This document shows positions 14,901 to 26,654 of a stretch of 64,000 nucleotides of DNA, piece after piece. Under the pieces are notes generated by a model. That model did no database searches. It was given only the letters and a program-made list of their open reading frames with translations, and had not been told where the DNA came from. The position numbers and the translations under genes were made by a program. How positions within the stretch are numbered: position 1 is the first letter of the stretch; each line of letters begins with the position of its first letter. Origin of the DNA: Ligula intestinalis (Eukaryota; Platyhelminthes; Cestoda; Diphyllobothriidea; Diphyllobothriidae); contig JAYGXS010000002.1 in NCBI GenBank assembly GCA_036362985.1, positions 91,046,990 through 91,110,989 of the forward strand, written 5' to 3'.

Positions 14901-15540
14901 CTTGTGTTCTGAACGCTCATTGACTTCGTTGATACCTTGCGACCGTATCGATGTAATTAAACTCTCACAGCAATGACCTTTGTTGTGCTGTCTACAAACG
15001 TGTCGACGTCCATCCAGTGGGTTTTCGGAAGGATGAAATGTCAAATTAGGACGCTTACTCTCCATAGTCTGTTAGCACTTTGCTCTAGGACTTAAATGCT
15101 GGTCGATGGAGGAACTTGTACAACTCTCCCACGCGGATCACGTGTTAATTGCTGTCATCTAAGTAACTCATTTTAATACTCTACGTCCCCATTTGAATCT
15201 AATCCACTTTAACCATTTTCCATTTATGAGTATAAAATGTTACACCACCACCTCCACATTTGTTACTTTGATTTTAAGATTAGTTGCTAAAGATAGTTTC
15301 TTATCCGAAGCTTTTCTATGACAAAATTCAAAGTTTATTTGTTTGCCTGTCAATTATTTTACTGTGTGCCGTGCAGGAATTTGTCTTTCAGGAAATAACT
15401 ACACGTCATTACCTTCTAAATGCACATATTCGCAAACAGTACCAGTTTTTTATTGTTTAGATGAAGACGATATGCTCTTAAAATATGCTTCAAACACCTC
15501 CGCTTGTGTGTGTCCCCTCTACGGTAAATTTATGTTTTAG
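11979..15540. other. Cav1 intron between exons 5 and 6
   Basis: 3.6 kb of AT-rich intron with no repeat or coding signal that I recognise. Confidence 0.65.
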
Positions 15541-15609
15541 TCGAGAGCGTCACTCACTCCAGGCGATCTGGGCACCGACGATGGCGGCTGTTCAGGTGTG
15601 GAGGATAAG
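15541..15609 (+). CDS. Cav1 alpha-1 exon 6: short tail exon
   Basis: A 69-nt open exon between a TTTTAG acceptor and a GTAAGT donor, in phase 0 at both ends, reading SRASLTPGDLGTDDGGCSGV then EDK. There is no recognisable domain. I include it because its phases match exon 5 (leaves 0) and exon 7 (enters 0) and both splice sites are good. Skipping it would also keep frame, so it could be a cassette exon. Confidence 0.72.
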
Positions 15610-16256
15610 GTAAGTTCGCAATCGGCTTCTCTTCCAAAAAAACATTGCGGTAGTACTCATGTTGAGAATCAAACTTTCAAAAAAATGTTTGGGATGCTGA
15701 GCTCTGAAATTGCTGCTATTATGATTGGTTACGAAACAGAATCAGTTAAAAGCTCCACATGCACTATGCAACTGCATATTGCATCTCGTCCCTTTCTATG
15801 CGAGTGCCACCTCAATGTGTTTTTAATTGCCTGTTTATAACTAATTTGGAAGGTTTTGAATCACTACATTTCAGAACTGCTATCCACTGTTTCAACATCG
15901 AGCGATACTAAATTTTGTTAGCTGAATTTTTTTTATGATTTGCACTTGCATTCTCGTCCCTTGAATGCTAACAAATGCGAGCATTCAGTAGTAGCAGTAG
16001 TAGCCACAAGCTGCCTTATATTTTCCCAATCACCTTGATGAATGTGTATGTCTTGCATCGCGCATGGTCAAACTCCTTCCATAAGTCAGCTTGCTGATCA
16101 GGGCGCAGATATCCTTATCTCATCTGCTCTCTTCTGTGTATGTTTATCTGAACTGTTACCAGGAGGATTAAGCCAGCAGACCGGCTTCTGAGAAAATCCA
16201 CCTTAATCTACCTGACAGGCTAATCCCCCTCTGACATTTTGTTCCTCCTTCCCCAG
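15610..16256. other. Cav1 intron between exons 6 and 7
   Basis: The open frame 15598-15840 starts in exon 6 in another phase and has no similarity. Nothing else is recognised. Confidence 0.6.
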
Positions 16257-16652
16257 CGTCAAATGAGCCTTCTGGGATCAATGATGCATGCGCTGCAGCG
16301 GGTAGGCAGTTACCGCCGTTCTTCCAGTGTCAGTCAGCAGACCAACGGCTTCCTCTCGCCGTCCAAGCCCACGGTTGCGGCCATGGCGGAGGCTATGGTA
16401 CCCGCACGCCTTATTGCCCTCGGCAGTGCCGGTGCTGTTGGTGTTGGCGGTGGTGGCGCCTGTAGCAGTAGCACCAAGTCCAGTGACAAACCCACACCGC
16501 AGAAGAACTCTTCCCTGCCCCGTGAGGGCCACCCCACAACCTACCAACTGGCACCCACCGAACCAACAACACATCTACAGACCTCCGCGGCAAGGACAGC
16601 CGGACCAGTAGCTAAACACGAAGGTCATCCCGACAGTACCCGCTATCCCGAG
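16257..16652 (+). CDS. Cav1 alpha-1 exon 7: Ser/Thr/Pro-rich tail
   Basis: A 132-codon exon after a CCCCAG acceptor, starting RQMSLLGSMMHALQRVGSYR. It is GC-rich compared with the surrounding intron. It contains an RRSSS stretch that fits the RRxS kinase A consensus (inference only), a Gly/Val/Ala-rich low-complexity run and a Ser/Thr/Pro/His-rich end. I chose the donor GTACTC after ...RYPE because it restores phase 0 for exon 8; the frame would otherwise stop at 16668-16670. The segment has no similarity I recognise beyond its position in the tail. Confidence 0.8.
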
Positions 16653-16768
16653 GTACTCGATCGTTATTAGTTTGTAATCGAATGAATGAGAAGATTCGCG
16701 ATCCAGGTATTTGCATGGACGAGGAAGAAGACGTGTCGAGCACCAGATCAATAAATTTATTGTTCGTA

Positions 16769-16800
16769 GCTTTCGAACTATTACATGAGTCTATCTTCAG
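16769..16800 (-). ncRNA. Hammerhead-like motif, PLE family B
   Basis: Read on the minus strand: CTGAAGA at 16800-16794, a short stem II, then GAAAGCT and a possible cleavage base A. The match is weaker at stem I. The strand and layout match the copies at 18.6 and 54.4 kb. Confidence 0.55.
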
Positions 16801-16821
16801 AGGTGGACTGAATTGAACTGA

Positions 16822-16855
16822 CCGAAGCTGGATTCCTGTAAGAGTTCGAAAGCTC
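16822..16855 (+). ncRNA. Degenerate hammerhead-like motif, PLE family B
   Basis: CCGAAGC replaces the CTGAAGA core, so it is probably dead. Stem II (GGATTC/GAGTTC) and GAAAGCTCAG are kept. It is the right arm of the small inverted pair. Confidence 0.5.
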
Positions 16856-17157
16856 AGAACAATAAATCAATTGGTCTGGTGCTCAAAATGCCTTTTTCCT
16901 CGTCTAAGTTGGTCATGCTTCAATGGGGGAGGATTACACGACACTAAACCGGATTCATTATGGTTAAAGCCAATATCCACTGTATCGTCTACTGTATACC
17001 TTAGAAAGGTGATGGGAGGAATGGGTTTTAGGTTATGCTTCATTGCCGCACTGAGAAAACTTGAAGTGCCCTGAACAATATTGGAATTTAGTTGGAACAA
17101 TTTTGAAAACACTCGTGACGTCGGCAGAAGTCAAACACGCATAGCAAGACATAGCAT

Positions 17158-17290
17158 TGAAGCTCAAGTGGCAGAGTGAGCGCTGGCTGCGATAGGCTTT
17201 CCCTGTTGTTCGGGTTCGACTCCGGCCGACCTGGCGAGTTTTTTCACAAGTATGTCAACTAAATTCAGCAAAACTGTTAAAATCCTCTGA
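17158..17290 (+). repeat. tRNA-derived SINE copy
   Basis: An A-box-like AGTGGCAGAGTGAGCGC and the B-box GGTTCGACTCC (17213-17223) are spaced as in a tRNA. They are followed by GAGTTTTTTCACAAG and ATGTCAACT, a tail shared with the copies at 53.2 and 58.7 kb. Confidence 0.75.
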
Positions 17291-17299
17291 ATGCTATGG

Positions 17300-17980
17300 G
17301 GGATTTTACTGTTTTTCTAGTCACATTAAGTAGACAGTAAGACTTTGGTGGCTGTCAGGAGTAGTCGTGTGTCCCTCTAGCTCTGTTTTATGGTAATTAT
17401 AATTTGAAAGTTAATGGGTCCAGCAATTGCAAACGAATTGCGCACTTTCCCTGATGCATCCCCTTCAGCACACAAATTACTTCTTTCTAGGCTGGAGGTG
17501 TGCACAGCCTGTTTTGGTTTATGCCTTATGGGTTTGTTGGGGTACTCCTTTTGTTCTGCGATTTCTTAGCAGTTAAATGCAGTGGGAAATTTATTTGTAA
17601 ATAAGGATTTTTTTTAAAAGCCGAAATTAATTAAAACTTGTTTTGAAAACTTGCGTCAGGTATTAGGGCGGTACGCTTGTATAAGCGCCATCTGACTAGC
17701 AATAGCTTTGAGGTGAACATGCTGTGACTGCTTTCTTTCGTACTGGCAGAGCGCACAAGGCCGGGGCTTCAGATATGCAAGCATAGAACGGACTAATGAC
17801 AGCGTCGGAAATTTGCACTTATTAGAGATAATACTTTCACGAGTAACCTGCATAGTTCAGCAATATTTATTTTGTTGACAACTCGATCATAAGGCATGCT
17901 TTCCATAAATACTAAATTACTCGCCTGAAGGTGTCTATATAATGCTGGCTTCGCATTTTTCTTTTGACATTTTATTTAAG
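17300..17980. other. Remaining intron before Cav1 exon 8
   Basis: No feature recognised; AT-rich. Confidence 0.6.
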
Positions 17981-18276
17981 ATGAAACCTATACACCTTAC
18001 TGGACCGAAAAAGTACTCACTGTATGGTGCGCCTTTGAAAACTGCTGAGATGTTGGAGGAAGGGGAGGATGAAAACATTGAAAGAGAGGATGACGATTTT
18101 GTCGAGGAGATACCTCTAGAAGAGAAGGTCGGTCATGGCCACCATCCGGATCCAGCATTCACAGTGAGAGTGCCCGACTTTAATGGTGGTAGGTTCCCGT
18201 CTACTGCAAACACTCAGTTGGATCGGACCTGGAATCTCAACGAAGACCAGAGATCACGTCCGACACAGGCTTCAAG
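17981..18276 (+). CDS. Cav1 alpha-1 exon 8: acidic tail exon
   Basis: After a TTTAAG acceptor it reads MKPIHLTGPKKYSLYGAPL, then an acidic block (EEGEDENIEREDDDFVEE), then a Pro/Arg/Asn-rich end finishing RPTQAS. It enters in phase 0 and leaves in phase 2 at GTAAAC, matching exon 10, where AG plus T gives Ser. The first ATG happens to be the first exonic codon and is not a start. A weaker in-phase-0 donor exists after 18127 (AAG, GTCGGT). The exon at 26655-26800 has the same entry and exit phases. Confidence 0.82.
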
Positions 18277-18586
18277 GTAAACACAGTGGCTTTAGGCAAA
18301 GACCATGTTTCTTAACTGCAAAGCCTCCATGGTCAAATAAAATTAAAAGAAGAATAGAACTCCTGCCAAGTTGTCCCCTAGGATGTTTAACTGAACACCT
18401 TAGACACACCATCTCCATTTTATTTTTTACAATATATAAGGGAAAGAAAAATCGGATCTACACATTTACTACATCTCCATACTTCAAAAGCGGACCTTCT
18501 TATGAGTGAAAAAGTTTGCATTCCGGGTATCTGCATGGATAAGGAAGAAGAGGTGTCGAGCACCGAGCAAATTGCTCTACTTTTAT

Positions 18587-18620
18587 GAGCTTTCGAACTC
18601 TTACAGCGGTCCATCTTCAG
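18587..18620 (-). ncRNA. Hammerhead ribozyme motif, PLE family B
   Basis: Minus strand: CTGAAGA (18620-18614), stem II with a short loop, then GAAAGCTC. The conserved CUGANGA and GAAA boxes are intact, and stem III is the palindrome AGCU. Stem I appears eroded next to the cleavage site. Confidence 0.65.
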
Positions 18621-18795
18621 AGATAAGAAGCAGCAACCAAAAGAAGGATAATAATAGTAGCCATAGGCCAATCAACTGTCAGCGGTCATCAGAGCGTCAA
18701 GGGGTAAGAAACATCAACCATAAAGAATGGAGGAAGGTGGTAATTATAGTGGTTTACGCTTATTAACTGTCAGTCAAGTCGGTCGTCGTTCTGGG

Positions 18796-19260
18796 TTATA
18801 AATAGCAATAAGTGTTATGCCTTGTTCCCACGGTAGAAGGTCCCGGTGATCCTGCCTCCTCTTCTGGCCGGTTCGTCGTGGGGTCCTTTTCGTTTTCAAT
18901 TCTGATGTTAGGTTTGGCCTTGTTCCGTCTTTTGCTTGCATAATGATGCAAGACTTTGTAGGGGGCCGGGAGGTCTAGGTGCTTGTTGACAGAGTCGGCA
19001 TCTGAGTACCATGCCTCAAGCATCAGCCTTTCGACTTTTGAGTTTCCTCGACTTACGATGGTCGCCCCTTGAATATCGAAGTCGTGGTTAGTCTCTCCAA
19101 TGTGTGCTGCAAGCTGTGAGTTTGGGTCTAGTCTCCAGGCCGCCTGTTTGTGTTCCTGTAAGCGGGTCTTTTGTTTTCCGCCTGGTTCTTCTACGTAATT
19201 ACAGTCTTGATCGTTGCACCGTATCTTGTAGACAACTACAGAGGTTTTGGTAGTCTGCCT
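18796..19260 (-). pseudogene. PLE GIY-YIG endonuclease relic (family B)
   Basis: Read on the minus strand in more than one frame it gives NYVEEPGGKQKTRLQEHKQA, then LAAHIGETNHDFDIQGAT, then VNKHLDLPAPYKVLHHY. This follows the layout of Penelope GIY-YIG domains (YVGETGR...TRLxEHxxA...HxxxxxHxFD). The expected YVGETGR has become YVEEPGG, and frames are broken. The last open part (19023-18796) runs on as a charged, Pro-rich tail. Confidence 0.75.
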
Positions 19261-19338
19261 TTAGGTTGCATCACACGGTGGCGCATTGTCGCCTATGACT
19301 GCTATAATTACCTTCCTGTTGGTTGCTGCTTCTTACCT

Positions 19339-19372
19339 CTGAAGATTGACTCCTGAAAGAGTTTGAAAACTC
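19339..19372 (+). ncRNA. Hammerhead-like motif, right end of family B element
   Basis: CTGAAGA at 19339-19345, stem II GACTC/GAGTT, then GAAAACTCAGG. The two core boxes are kept; stem III is weakened by a G-to-A change. Confidence 0.62.
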
Positions 19373-19436
19373 AGGAAAATAAAGTAATTGATCCAGTACT
19401 CGACATGTTTTTTTCCTTATTCATGGAGCTTCTTAT

Positions 19437-21130
19437 ATATATTTCATTATGCAGGGACAGGTTTTACAAAGAGCCATTGACGTAATTTGCAAACTACTTA
19501 TAGTGGGCTGAATGTCTATGCATCATCCTTCTTATGTTCAGCATTTAAAAACTTTCAAGTCCTCATAACCTGCCCTGATGGAAAAGCTATTTTACGTAAA
19601 AATTAACCGAGTCTTTAACTGCTCCTTTCATTATTCCTTAAGTTAAATAAAACCATAAGGACAATATTCAAGTACATTCTGAACTGTTTCTGCTTTTATT
19701 CTGAGTCAGCTTCTTTTTTTCTTGTCTACCTTTTCTTAAGTTCAAATATATTAAAGATTTGTGGAGCACATGGCCCATCAGCTTTACCGGTTTTCCGTTA
19801 ACTTATAACGTAGGTTTGTCCTTTCGAACTACTCATTATGTCTTATAGGCAACCAATAAATATAGTACATAACCGGCCTTTTAGCGTAGTTCCTGAAACT
19901 GCTAACCGGCCCAATATTAAATTGCGTAGGGAGCATCTGAATGTGAGAACTGTGATTGGCTGCGGCACGTACGTTTACCAATCGACGAAGGAATGTTGAT
20001 TGGTTGGTCTCTGTGCCAGGGTATAATCTTGAGCTTTTGGGCAATATCCAGCCTGGAAGTCAGAGGTGGGTGAAGCTAGAGACTTTTTGGGGTTTCGTAT
20101 TCTTCATAGGATAAACAACTACAACTCTTGCCTCTTGGGCGCCGCCAGTTGACGAAACAAGTTTAATAATAAAAGGTTGTTCAGAGCTTTGCACCTCTTA
20201 TTAACATCGAGAGACCCAAATTTGCCCAAGCACCATTACCCGTTCACCACGTGTTTTTTTGCTTCCAGGAAAATACTCCGTCAACCTTTCGAAAGAAGGG
20301 ATTATCCGGTTTAAACACGGACGATCCTCCTTTGTTTTTTGATGTTTTGCACTTATGGGTGATGGTTCTCCTGTAAATCTCCCTCTGAAGGAAATCAGAA
20401 GTTATTTTTCCTAGGTGGTGGTGCGCCATAATTACATTTGTACATTAAATACATCCTAACCTCTTTTTTAAACATTTTAGTTTTGTTTATGTTCAAGGTC
20501 AGTTAAACTCTTGAATTCTGGCGAGCCAAAGTAGCTGTTGGGTGATATTGGATTTACGAATAGCATGCAACTAGATATTTTGGCAGAGTTTCGAGTTAGG
20601 CTTTCGTAGCTTCAAAGTAAATTTCTAGTTGTTATATACCGGAACAATCATGATTCAATTAAATCTGCAGAGTTGCGACGCTGAACTTGGGTAAATTAAA
20701 ATGAAAATAGTCCCCCATCGTTTTCACTGCTTGCCGCTGGGGTTACGCATTAAAAATACATGCGTTTTATAGAAAATTTTCGAATTCAAACAATTTATTC
20801 ACCACAATTCAGAAATATGTTGCTCTGTTCGTATACGCAAAAGGTAATTCGGGTAGATTAAGTTCCTTGGCCTCGCCTAAGGGTAGCACAAACTTTACTC
20901 AATGAAATCTTTCGCTGTCCTTGATATCTAAGACATGGAGGAAGATATTTACAGAAGAAATGAAGTTTTTTATCCCACTGGTTTAAATAATAGAGCACAT
21001 TTTAAACGAAGGATTATGCAAATGATAACAACAAGTTACTACTTCCGATGGGCCCCTCAAAATTCTTTTTATCTTGTCATCACTTCGATCGAGCGTTTAT
21101 GGAGCAGTTGAGCTTTGCGTTGGGGAAAGT
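19437..21130. other. Intron sequence, nothing recognised
   Basis: Part of the long intron between exons 8 and 9; no coding or repeat signal I can name. Confidence 0.55.
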
Positions 21131-21139
21131 TCGCTTGTA

Positions 21140-21683
21140 CAGGGTGCCCCACAAAAAATCCCTAAGTTTGTGATTGTTACGGCGGCCGTACCACTCATGC
21201 CGTCACGATCGATGGCGGAGAAAACAGAACACCTGGGCCACATCCGAAGTGAAGCCGCCCCCGTTGGTTCGCACCCGCATTCATGTCGCCCAAGCCATGT
21301 TCCGCTCAGTGGTGAGGAGCACCCACACAACGTGGGTGGTGGTCGCAGAGGAGAAGGTTCTAAAATGCCCACCTGCGCACAGGAGGTTCAGAGACGAAGA
21401 ATAGGAATCACTGATATTGAGTCAATAAAACATGTGTTGATGGACACATGGAACAACATCCCTCTTGATGTCATTCTTCGAGCAGCTCAGAGCTGGATGG
21501 ATCGCTTACGTCGCTGTTCTGCAGTTAATGGACAGCATTTTGAGCGGTATCTGTAACTTGTTATTAGGATACAGTTTGTTAATTACACAATACAGTTGTT
21601 AGTTATAATTGTAATCAATAATTTTTATTTTTATAACAGTAAAACATTATCATAAATTTAGGGGTTTTTCGTTGGGCACCCGG
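21140..21683 (+). mobile_element. Tc1/mariner-type element relic with transposase C-terminus
   Basis: The terminal inverted repeats are about 30-38 bp, starting GGGTGCCC and containing CCCTAA. TA is present on both sides (21138-21139 and 21684-21685). The second half codes, in the frame ending at 21556, IESIKHVLMDTWNNIPLDV then AAQSWMDRLRRCSAVNGQHF, typical of a mariner-superfamily transposase C-terminus. The N-terminal DNA-binding part and most catalytic residues are missing. It is a different family from the element at 4263. Confidence 0.85.
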
Positions 21684-22139
21684 TAGAACAGACGACAAAC
21701 TGAAGCAAGGAAATCTGCTCAGTGCTCTTACCTATGATCAGTCCATGTAAACTTTCCTAAGTTCCTTGACGTAATGAACTCACTTGTGGTGATAAGTCTT
21801 TGATATCTTCAAAAAAAACCTTGTTTTTATATAAATAGGAGCAATGCCACAGTTTCCTCCATGACCAAGTGGTGCATTGATGGAGTACTTTTTTAGCTTC
21901 TTACGGGGGTGCTTAATGAAGTTCAGGTTTCTGATTATGGACATAAGAAAAGGGAACAAATGCCTGCAGCGTTATAAAATGCAAGATTTTTAGATTATTC
22001 GACCGCATTACCTTTCTCTTTTCCCATACTTAATACTTATGAACTTTTCTATGAAAAGCTTAATTTTAGGTCCAACAAACCCACTTCAGCCCGAATCTTC
22101 AACTGTGTATGTGATTACTGTGAATTTACATGTAAAGCA

Positions 22140-22500
22140 GAGTTTGTCAAACACATGCTTTTGATTTTTCATAATCAGGCCTCGACAGTAATCTGGAGGA
22201 GGATAGAGTAACAAAAGTTCAAACACCCAATAAACAGGAATTATGGGGGAGAAGACTGAGGGATTTCAGAGGTCGGGGGGTAATAATCTAATCCTAGAAG
22301 GGACTAAGGGAGAGTGGTGAGCAGGGGGAGGGTGAAGGAGGCATCCGACAATTAGCTGGGTTTCTGCTCCTTCGCCGTGGTACGAGGGGGTGTGGACACA
22401 TTCTGAGTTCCCCTTCTGCCAGGAAAGCCTAAGGGCCCATACAAACGCCTTCTGCAAGCACAAAGTTGGGTTCCTCAAACCTATGGCCATTGTCTCTTTG
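22140..22500 (-). mobile_element. Penelope-like element fragment (family 2)
   Basis: On the minus strand the frame 22490-22266 starts MAIGLRNPTLCLQKAFVWAL. This resembles the short conserved block after the GIY-YIG domain in a second PLE family (AIxxxxPxLCxQKxFVxxLxLxW). A degenerate hammerhead-like motif follows at the left end (22146-22178). Confidence 0.6.
22146..22178 (-). ncRNA. Degenerate hammerhead-like motif (family 2)
   Basis: Minus strand CTGATTA in place of CTGATGA and AAAA in place of GAAA. It is recognised only by its place and its likeness to the copies at 34.4 and 56.8 kb; probably inactive. Confidence 0.4.
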
Positions 22501-23259
22501 CCATCGCAAGTATCTGCTGACGCGGGAACAGAAAATGTTCCGTAGGCGCTTTACAGGTTGCACAGAATGTTTGCTTGACGTCTGCCAAGCTTGAATTCGT
22601 GAAGTTTTACATGGGCGTCATTGTTGGACTTAACAATTTACTATAAACTTAAATTATTCTGAAGACGACACTGTGAAATAGTTTTGACTGGTGCTTTATA
22701 AGCAACACACCCGTCCTTTATGAGTTTTGGTCCATATGAACTTATTTTTTCAAGATTATGATAGAAGCCTTTTGCCCACCTAGATTAATAACTGCATTAA
22801 ATATCAAGACGATCGTTTATTGCTAAAAGAACAATGCATTTGGCAGTCGTTTTAAAGTTTCCGACTGCGATAGGACGATTACATTCTGCTTGGCAATCAC
22901 GCGACAAGCTGTTCTTTATATTTCTGACGATATTGGCCTGCAATATGAGGACGTTTTGGACACCGCACAGAGTGCAAATCCCATCGACTGGAGTCGCTTA
23001 ATCCACTACATATAATAGCAGATTATTGTGCCGTAACTTTGCTCCTTTGGGTTTTATAGAGTTTTAAACTGAAACCCCGGCAAGGGCAAGCTTTCCCAAT
23101 TAATCTCTAGTCAGCACAGTGCAAATGCCTATTAGGACTTCAGACCTGCATTCGAGGGTATAACGAAAAATATTCATTCTATCTTGTAGCACGGTTAGGT
23201 AAATGAGTTATGTCCTCTGGTTAAGGTTAACAGTCTTGTTACCACCTTATCAATGCATT
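22501..23259. other. Intron sequence, nothing recognised
   Basis: No feature recognised. Confidence 0.5.
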
Positions 23260-23330
23260 TATCACCCTATTCTGCGATTAAGTCTGACGAGGAGTTCTCG
23301 ACAGAGTCAGAAACGTCAGACAAGGTTTCA
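23260..23330 (+). ncRNA. Hammerhead-like motif in a family C PLE tail
   Basis: CTGACGA at 23284-23290 and GAAACGTC at 23310-23317 are exact core boxes, but I cannot draw a good stem II. In frame the same bases read SDEEFSTESETSD, close to the peptide SDDESATDLETSDE at the end of the family C frame at 47.7 kb. This supports common origin. The words GTCTGACG and CGTCAGAC are also an 8-bp inverted repeat. Confidence 0.5.
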
Positions 23331-23399
23331 GTGATTGCATATTCTATTTCGGATTCTTGTAAATCCCTGAGTCATCGAGATAGACGGCCAAATAAATGG

Positions 23400-24155
23400 C
23401 CATTTTAAGTTGGTTGAACTTTGAGGCCTTTCCGATCTCCTTATTGGATGTAAACTCCTGAAGGAGTAAACTGAAGCGTAAGTGTTAATGTAAATTTAAC
23501 GCTCGCTTGCGTCGGCTGGTGAACCTCCTCGGCTAAGCCACAACAAAACAAACAGATGAAATCACTTGGATACTTTTTACGATTTGCAGTTTATGCATTC
23601 CGTTTTGATTGTTCTTAAAGCTTCTGGAGATGGCGTCGGCCTACCAATTCTGATTGCTTTCACACCTTCACTACACTTCCTTTTCTGCTTGCTTAACAAT
23701 AAATTGGTGCAATTCTCCTTTGTAGTTCCTTTGTCCAGCAACCAACCCGGGCATTCCCTAAGCAACTTGACACAGGTCTACCCGCTCACTTGAGAATGGT
23801 AAGCAATAGTCGCTTCCGACATGAATTCCCATTCCAATTGTTTGGCTATTAATGGTTCAGGAGTTCAGAGCTATTATTGGTGTTGACAACATATACAGCT
23901 GGATGAGCCTATATCTGCTTGTAAGTGTAAATGTAGTTTTGCACTAAGGACCAAAGCAAAGAAGGACTTACCGAAGACATTATGAGGACGTATATGTGAA
24001 TTGTTGAATAAAGTTTTCATAAAAATTTACCTGACCTATGCTCCTCAATCTATCAAATGATTATGTGTATCAATCTCTTTGACTGTATGCTAGAGTAACA
24101 TGTCAGGTAGACCTTTATCTTAATGTACATTATTTATAAATTTAACAGTCAATTT
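23400..24155. other. Intron sequence, nothing recognised
   Basis: Short open frames without similarity; no repeat named. Confidence 0.5.
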
Positions 24156-24850
24156 GGCTAACGTATGTTTTCAGAAACTCTTCTAGTTCATTTTCAGGCA
24201 TAATGAATATTGCATTTTTAGGTTAATAAGTGTTCTTCGATTATAGCTCATTGATTTTACGCCGCCCGCATGGCGTGATTGGCGTGTAGAGGTTCCTGTT
24301 CTAGGGGGGGGGGGGGCGGGAGGAAATGGGGCAAGGTTTGTAGGCTTTGGTCAGGGGTCACTTACATGTAGTAATAATTGCTCTCCTTCACACGGAGCCA
24401 ACGACTATCACTAGGGGGTGGGGACGATGTGCTGTCGCCACCTGGCGTTGGTGTTGGCCATTGAAGTGAAATTTGTTGGGTTAGCGTCTTCTGACAACAC
24501 AACACTCGATTCGCTTACCGTATAGCCACTACCTCGACCGTTTCTTGCACTTTTTGGCGTAGGTTCTTGGAAGAGATAGCTGGTGTCCGGTAGACAACCT
24601 GAAATGCTTCATTAGTATCGACTGGATGATTCCTATTGACAAGGTGTACGAGAATAGAACTCGAATTGGTCAAGTTTTACATTAACTTAACCGGGTCAGT
24701 TTGTGCTTACGTACCCCCTTTTCCAGGTGCCTCGTTTTTCGGCCGATATATCCTGTTCCAAAGGAACAAGTGAAAGTGTGCATGCACATGGATGTGGCCT
24801 ACAGTAGGGGTTGATCTGTACTTCCCAATATTAGGAGGGGAGAGTTCGTG
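24156..24850 (-). mobile_element. Penelope-like element fragment (family 2)
   Basis: Minus strand translation of about 24670-24400 gives SILVHLVNRNHPVDTNEAFQ then QKTLTQQISLQWPTP, the C-terminal part of a GIY-YIG domain and the block after it, with frame breaks. It is close to the fragments at 34.55-34.8 and 40.96-41.05 kb. A degenerate hammerhead motif lies at the left end. A 13-base run of G at 24304-24316 lies inside. Confidence 0.65.
24159..24197 (-). ncRNA. Degenerate hammerhead-like motif (family 2)
   Basis: Minus strand CTGAAAA (core G8 changed to A), stem II GAAC/GTTTC, then GAAAACATACGTTA and GCC. Probably inactive because the conserved G is lost. Confidence 0.45.
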
Positions 24851-26654
24851 AAGAACACGCGTAAGTTTAGTGCACGGAAAGCGCTTGTGACCGCAGCCTT
24901 AAGTCTTCACCCGTTTTTTTGAGAGAAATGGTCAATTTCATCCTTCTTGGGCCACTTTGGGTTAAGGCAGCTCAGTTGGCTAAATAAAACAGTGGTATAA
25001 TAAAAACTTCCCTCATCGTAAACACCCAGGACGTATTGGACAGCAGAAAAGCAATGTGAAATGCTTCCGAAAGACAAAAATTTCGAAAGGACTGCTCTTC
25101 GGGGTTTATCTACCACTCGGTCTACTTACTTGGGCATTCAGTTTTATGTAATACACCACCAGCATGCCATTATAACGTATTTTGCGAATGCAAGCATGTA
25201 CGATTCTAACTAAGTTATTATTTTGTGGCAATTTGTCCAAGGAGAAAGCGATTTTGCGTTTGACATGCCCACAGCATTAAAGAGGAAATTCGAAATTCTT
25301 TCTATTATATCTGAAACAGGATTTTTCGTGGAATTTTTCAATAAATGCATTATTTAGCGCCTCTTGGTGACTCCTTCATGGACATATCTCAACATACACA
25401 CCTTATTGGTCAGAACGTGCTTCTGTCATTCATGTCCTCGGAAAAGCCTAAGCAGCGGCTTACACAGACACTGACTGTTCTGGGCCAGCTTTACCTACCA
25501 CATCTTACATACCTTCATAAAGAGACGGTTTGCTGGCCCTAAATACAACTCACCCCCGTTCAAGAATGAAGTTCTTCAAAGAAGAAGTAATCCTCCCCTC
25601 GCTATAAAGTTACCCAGGTGACCCAGATATTGCGTTAAGTAAGAAAGCGAACCTTCTCGCTTTTGTTGAGGTCTTCAATCTTAAAAATATCTAATCACAA
25701 CAGCACCGCGAGGTATGCACGTAAATCCAAATTTTCACGGGCTCTGGCAACATACTAATCTGTAATTGTCTAGCCACAGAGCCGACCTACTTTATATGTC
25801 CGTAAAACATTTTTGTCGTAAAATGTAGGCCACAAAATCCGGTCACCGTATTTCATCGGATTTTGAATGTACTTCTAATTTTGTGTCAACCCAGGATTGG
25901 TCCAAAGAGAGCAAAGAAGTTGCGACTGGCCCTGCATTTTCTAAAAGTCGCAATGCAGACAGTTAGAAGCAATGCCTGCGCATGTATTTGTGAAGGATTT
26001 ATTTTGATCATAGCTATATATGCCTTGGATTAAGTAAAATGTGAATAGTTTTATTTTTGCCGAGTGTATTTTACCTCTATTGTGAGTGCTTTACCAAGAT
26101 GTCCAAGCACACATAGGCTGGAAGGTACTTTGTTTTCACCGAAGCAATGTGAGAGGCTTGAATCCCGGGAAATTGGGCATTAAAATTATCAGCAATTGTT
26201 TTTTTCTCCAGTATCCATTACGATCCACTTCAATGTATTTGTATTTATCATTGTGTAGCTTCAATGCGCAGTTATTAAATTAGTAATGCAACACTTAATT
26301 ATTTGGTAAAACTGCGTCAATCTGTTCTTTTTTCAATATTTTATTTACTTTTCTCATTAGGCTGTTAACTCAAGATAAAATGTGATTATCGTCCGTATCA
26401 ATGAAGGCTGCAAAATAATTGAGCAGCCCATTATATACTCGTTGTTTTCTTGCCTAACGTTGGAGTGTTATCTAGGCTTCTTGGACGTGTAAGCTAGAGT
26501 ATTACTGAAAAGAATGAAATGGCTTGTAATCATTCCTTGGATGGTTAAATAATATGAACTTAATTCGCTTCCGCACAACTGTCAACCTGTTTCTGAGCCG
26601 CCCATTTTTATAAGCTCCTGCTTCTGAGGTGGGTTTTATTTTTCTTTCTCCCAG
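24851..26654. other. Intron sequence before candidate exon 9
   Basis: I recognise nothing reliable; a B-box-like TTGAATCCC near 26158 is too weak to call a SINE. Confidence 0.5.

Larger units (their letters stand above)
16710..16892. mobile_element. Small inverted PLE terminus pair (family B)
   Basis: Two short arms in inverted orientation each carry the family-B Penelope 3' end: a ribozyme motif, an AATAAA-rich linker, a GTGCTCG/CGAGCAC word and a CTCGTC/GACGAGG tail. The left arm is minus and the right arm plus, with almost nothing between. It looks like a head-to-head pair that has lost the whole coding part. Confidence 0.7.
18503..19428 (-). mobile_element. Penelope-like element fragment, family B, with inverted ends
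   Basis: A minus-strand PLE fragment. The 3' terminus with a ribozyme is at the left (18533-18620). A decayed GIY-YIG endonuclease lies inside (about 19260 down to 18796). An inverted terminus with a plus-strand ribozyme is at the right (19339-19421). Inverted ends share the words GCATGGATAAGGAAGAAG and GTGTCGAGCAC in changed form. An 8-bp CTTCTTAT at 18496-18503 and 19429-19436 may be the target duplication. Confidence 0.8.

Noticed and set aside
17942..18280. A separate small gene starting at the ATG at 17942
   Set aside because: Bases before 17981 form a splice acceptor; phase and content fit a Cav1 internal exon.
21097..21404. Two shadow frames in the mariner relic
   Set aside because: They overlap the transposase frame and lack similarity.
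26086..26283. Another SINE copy
   Set aside because: The B-box-like word is too degenerate and the common tail is missing.
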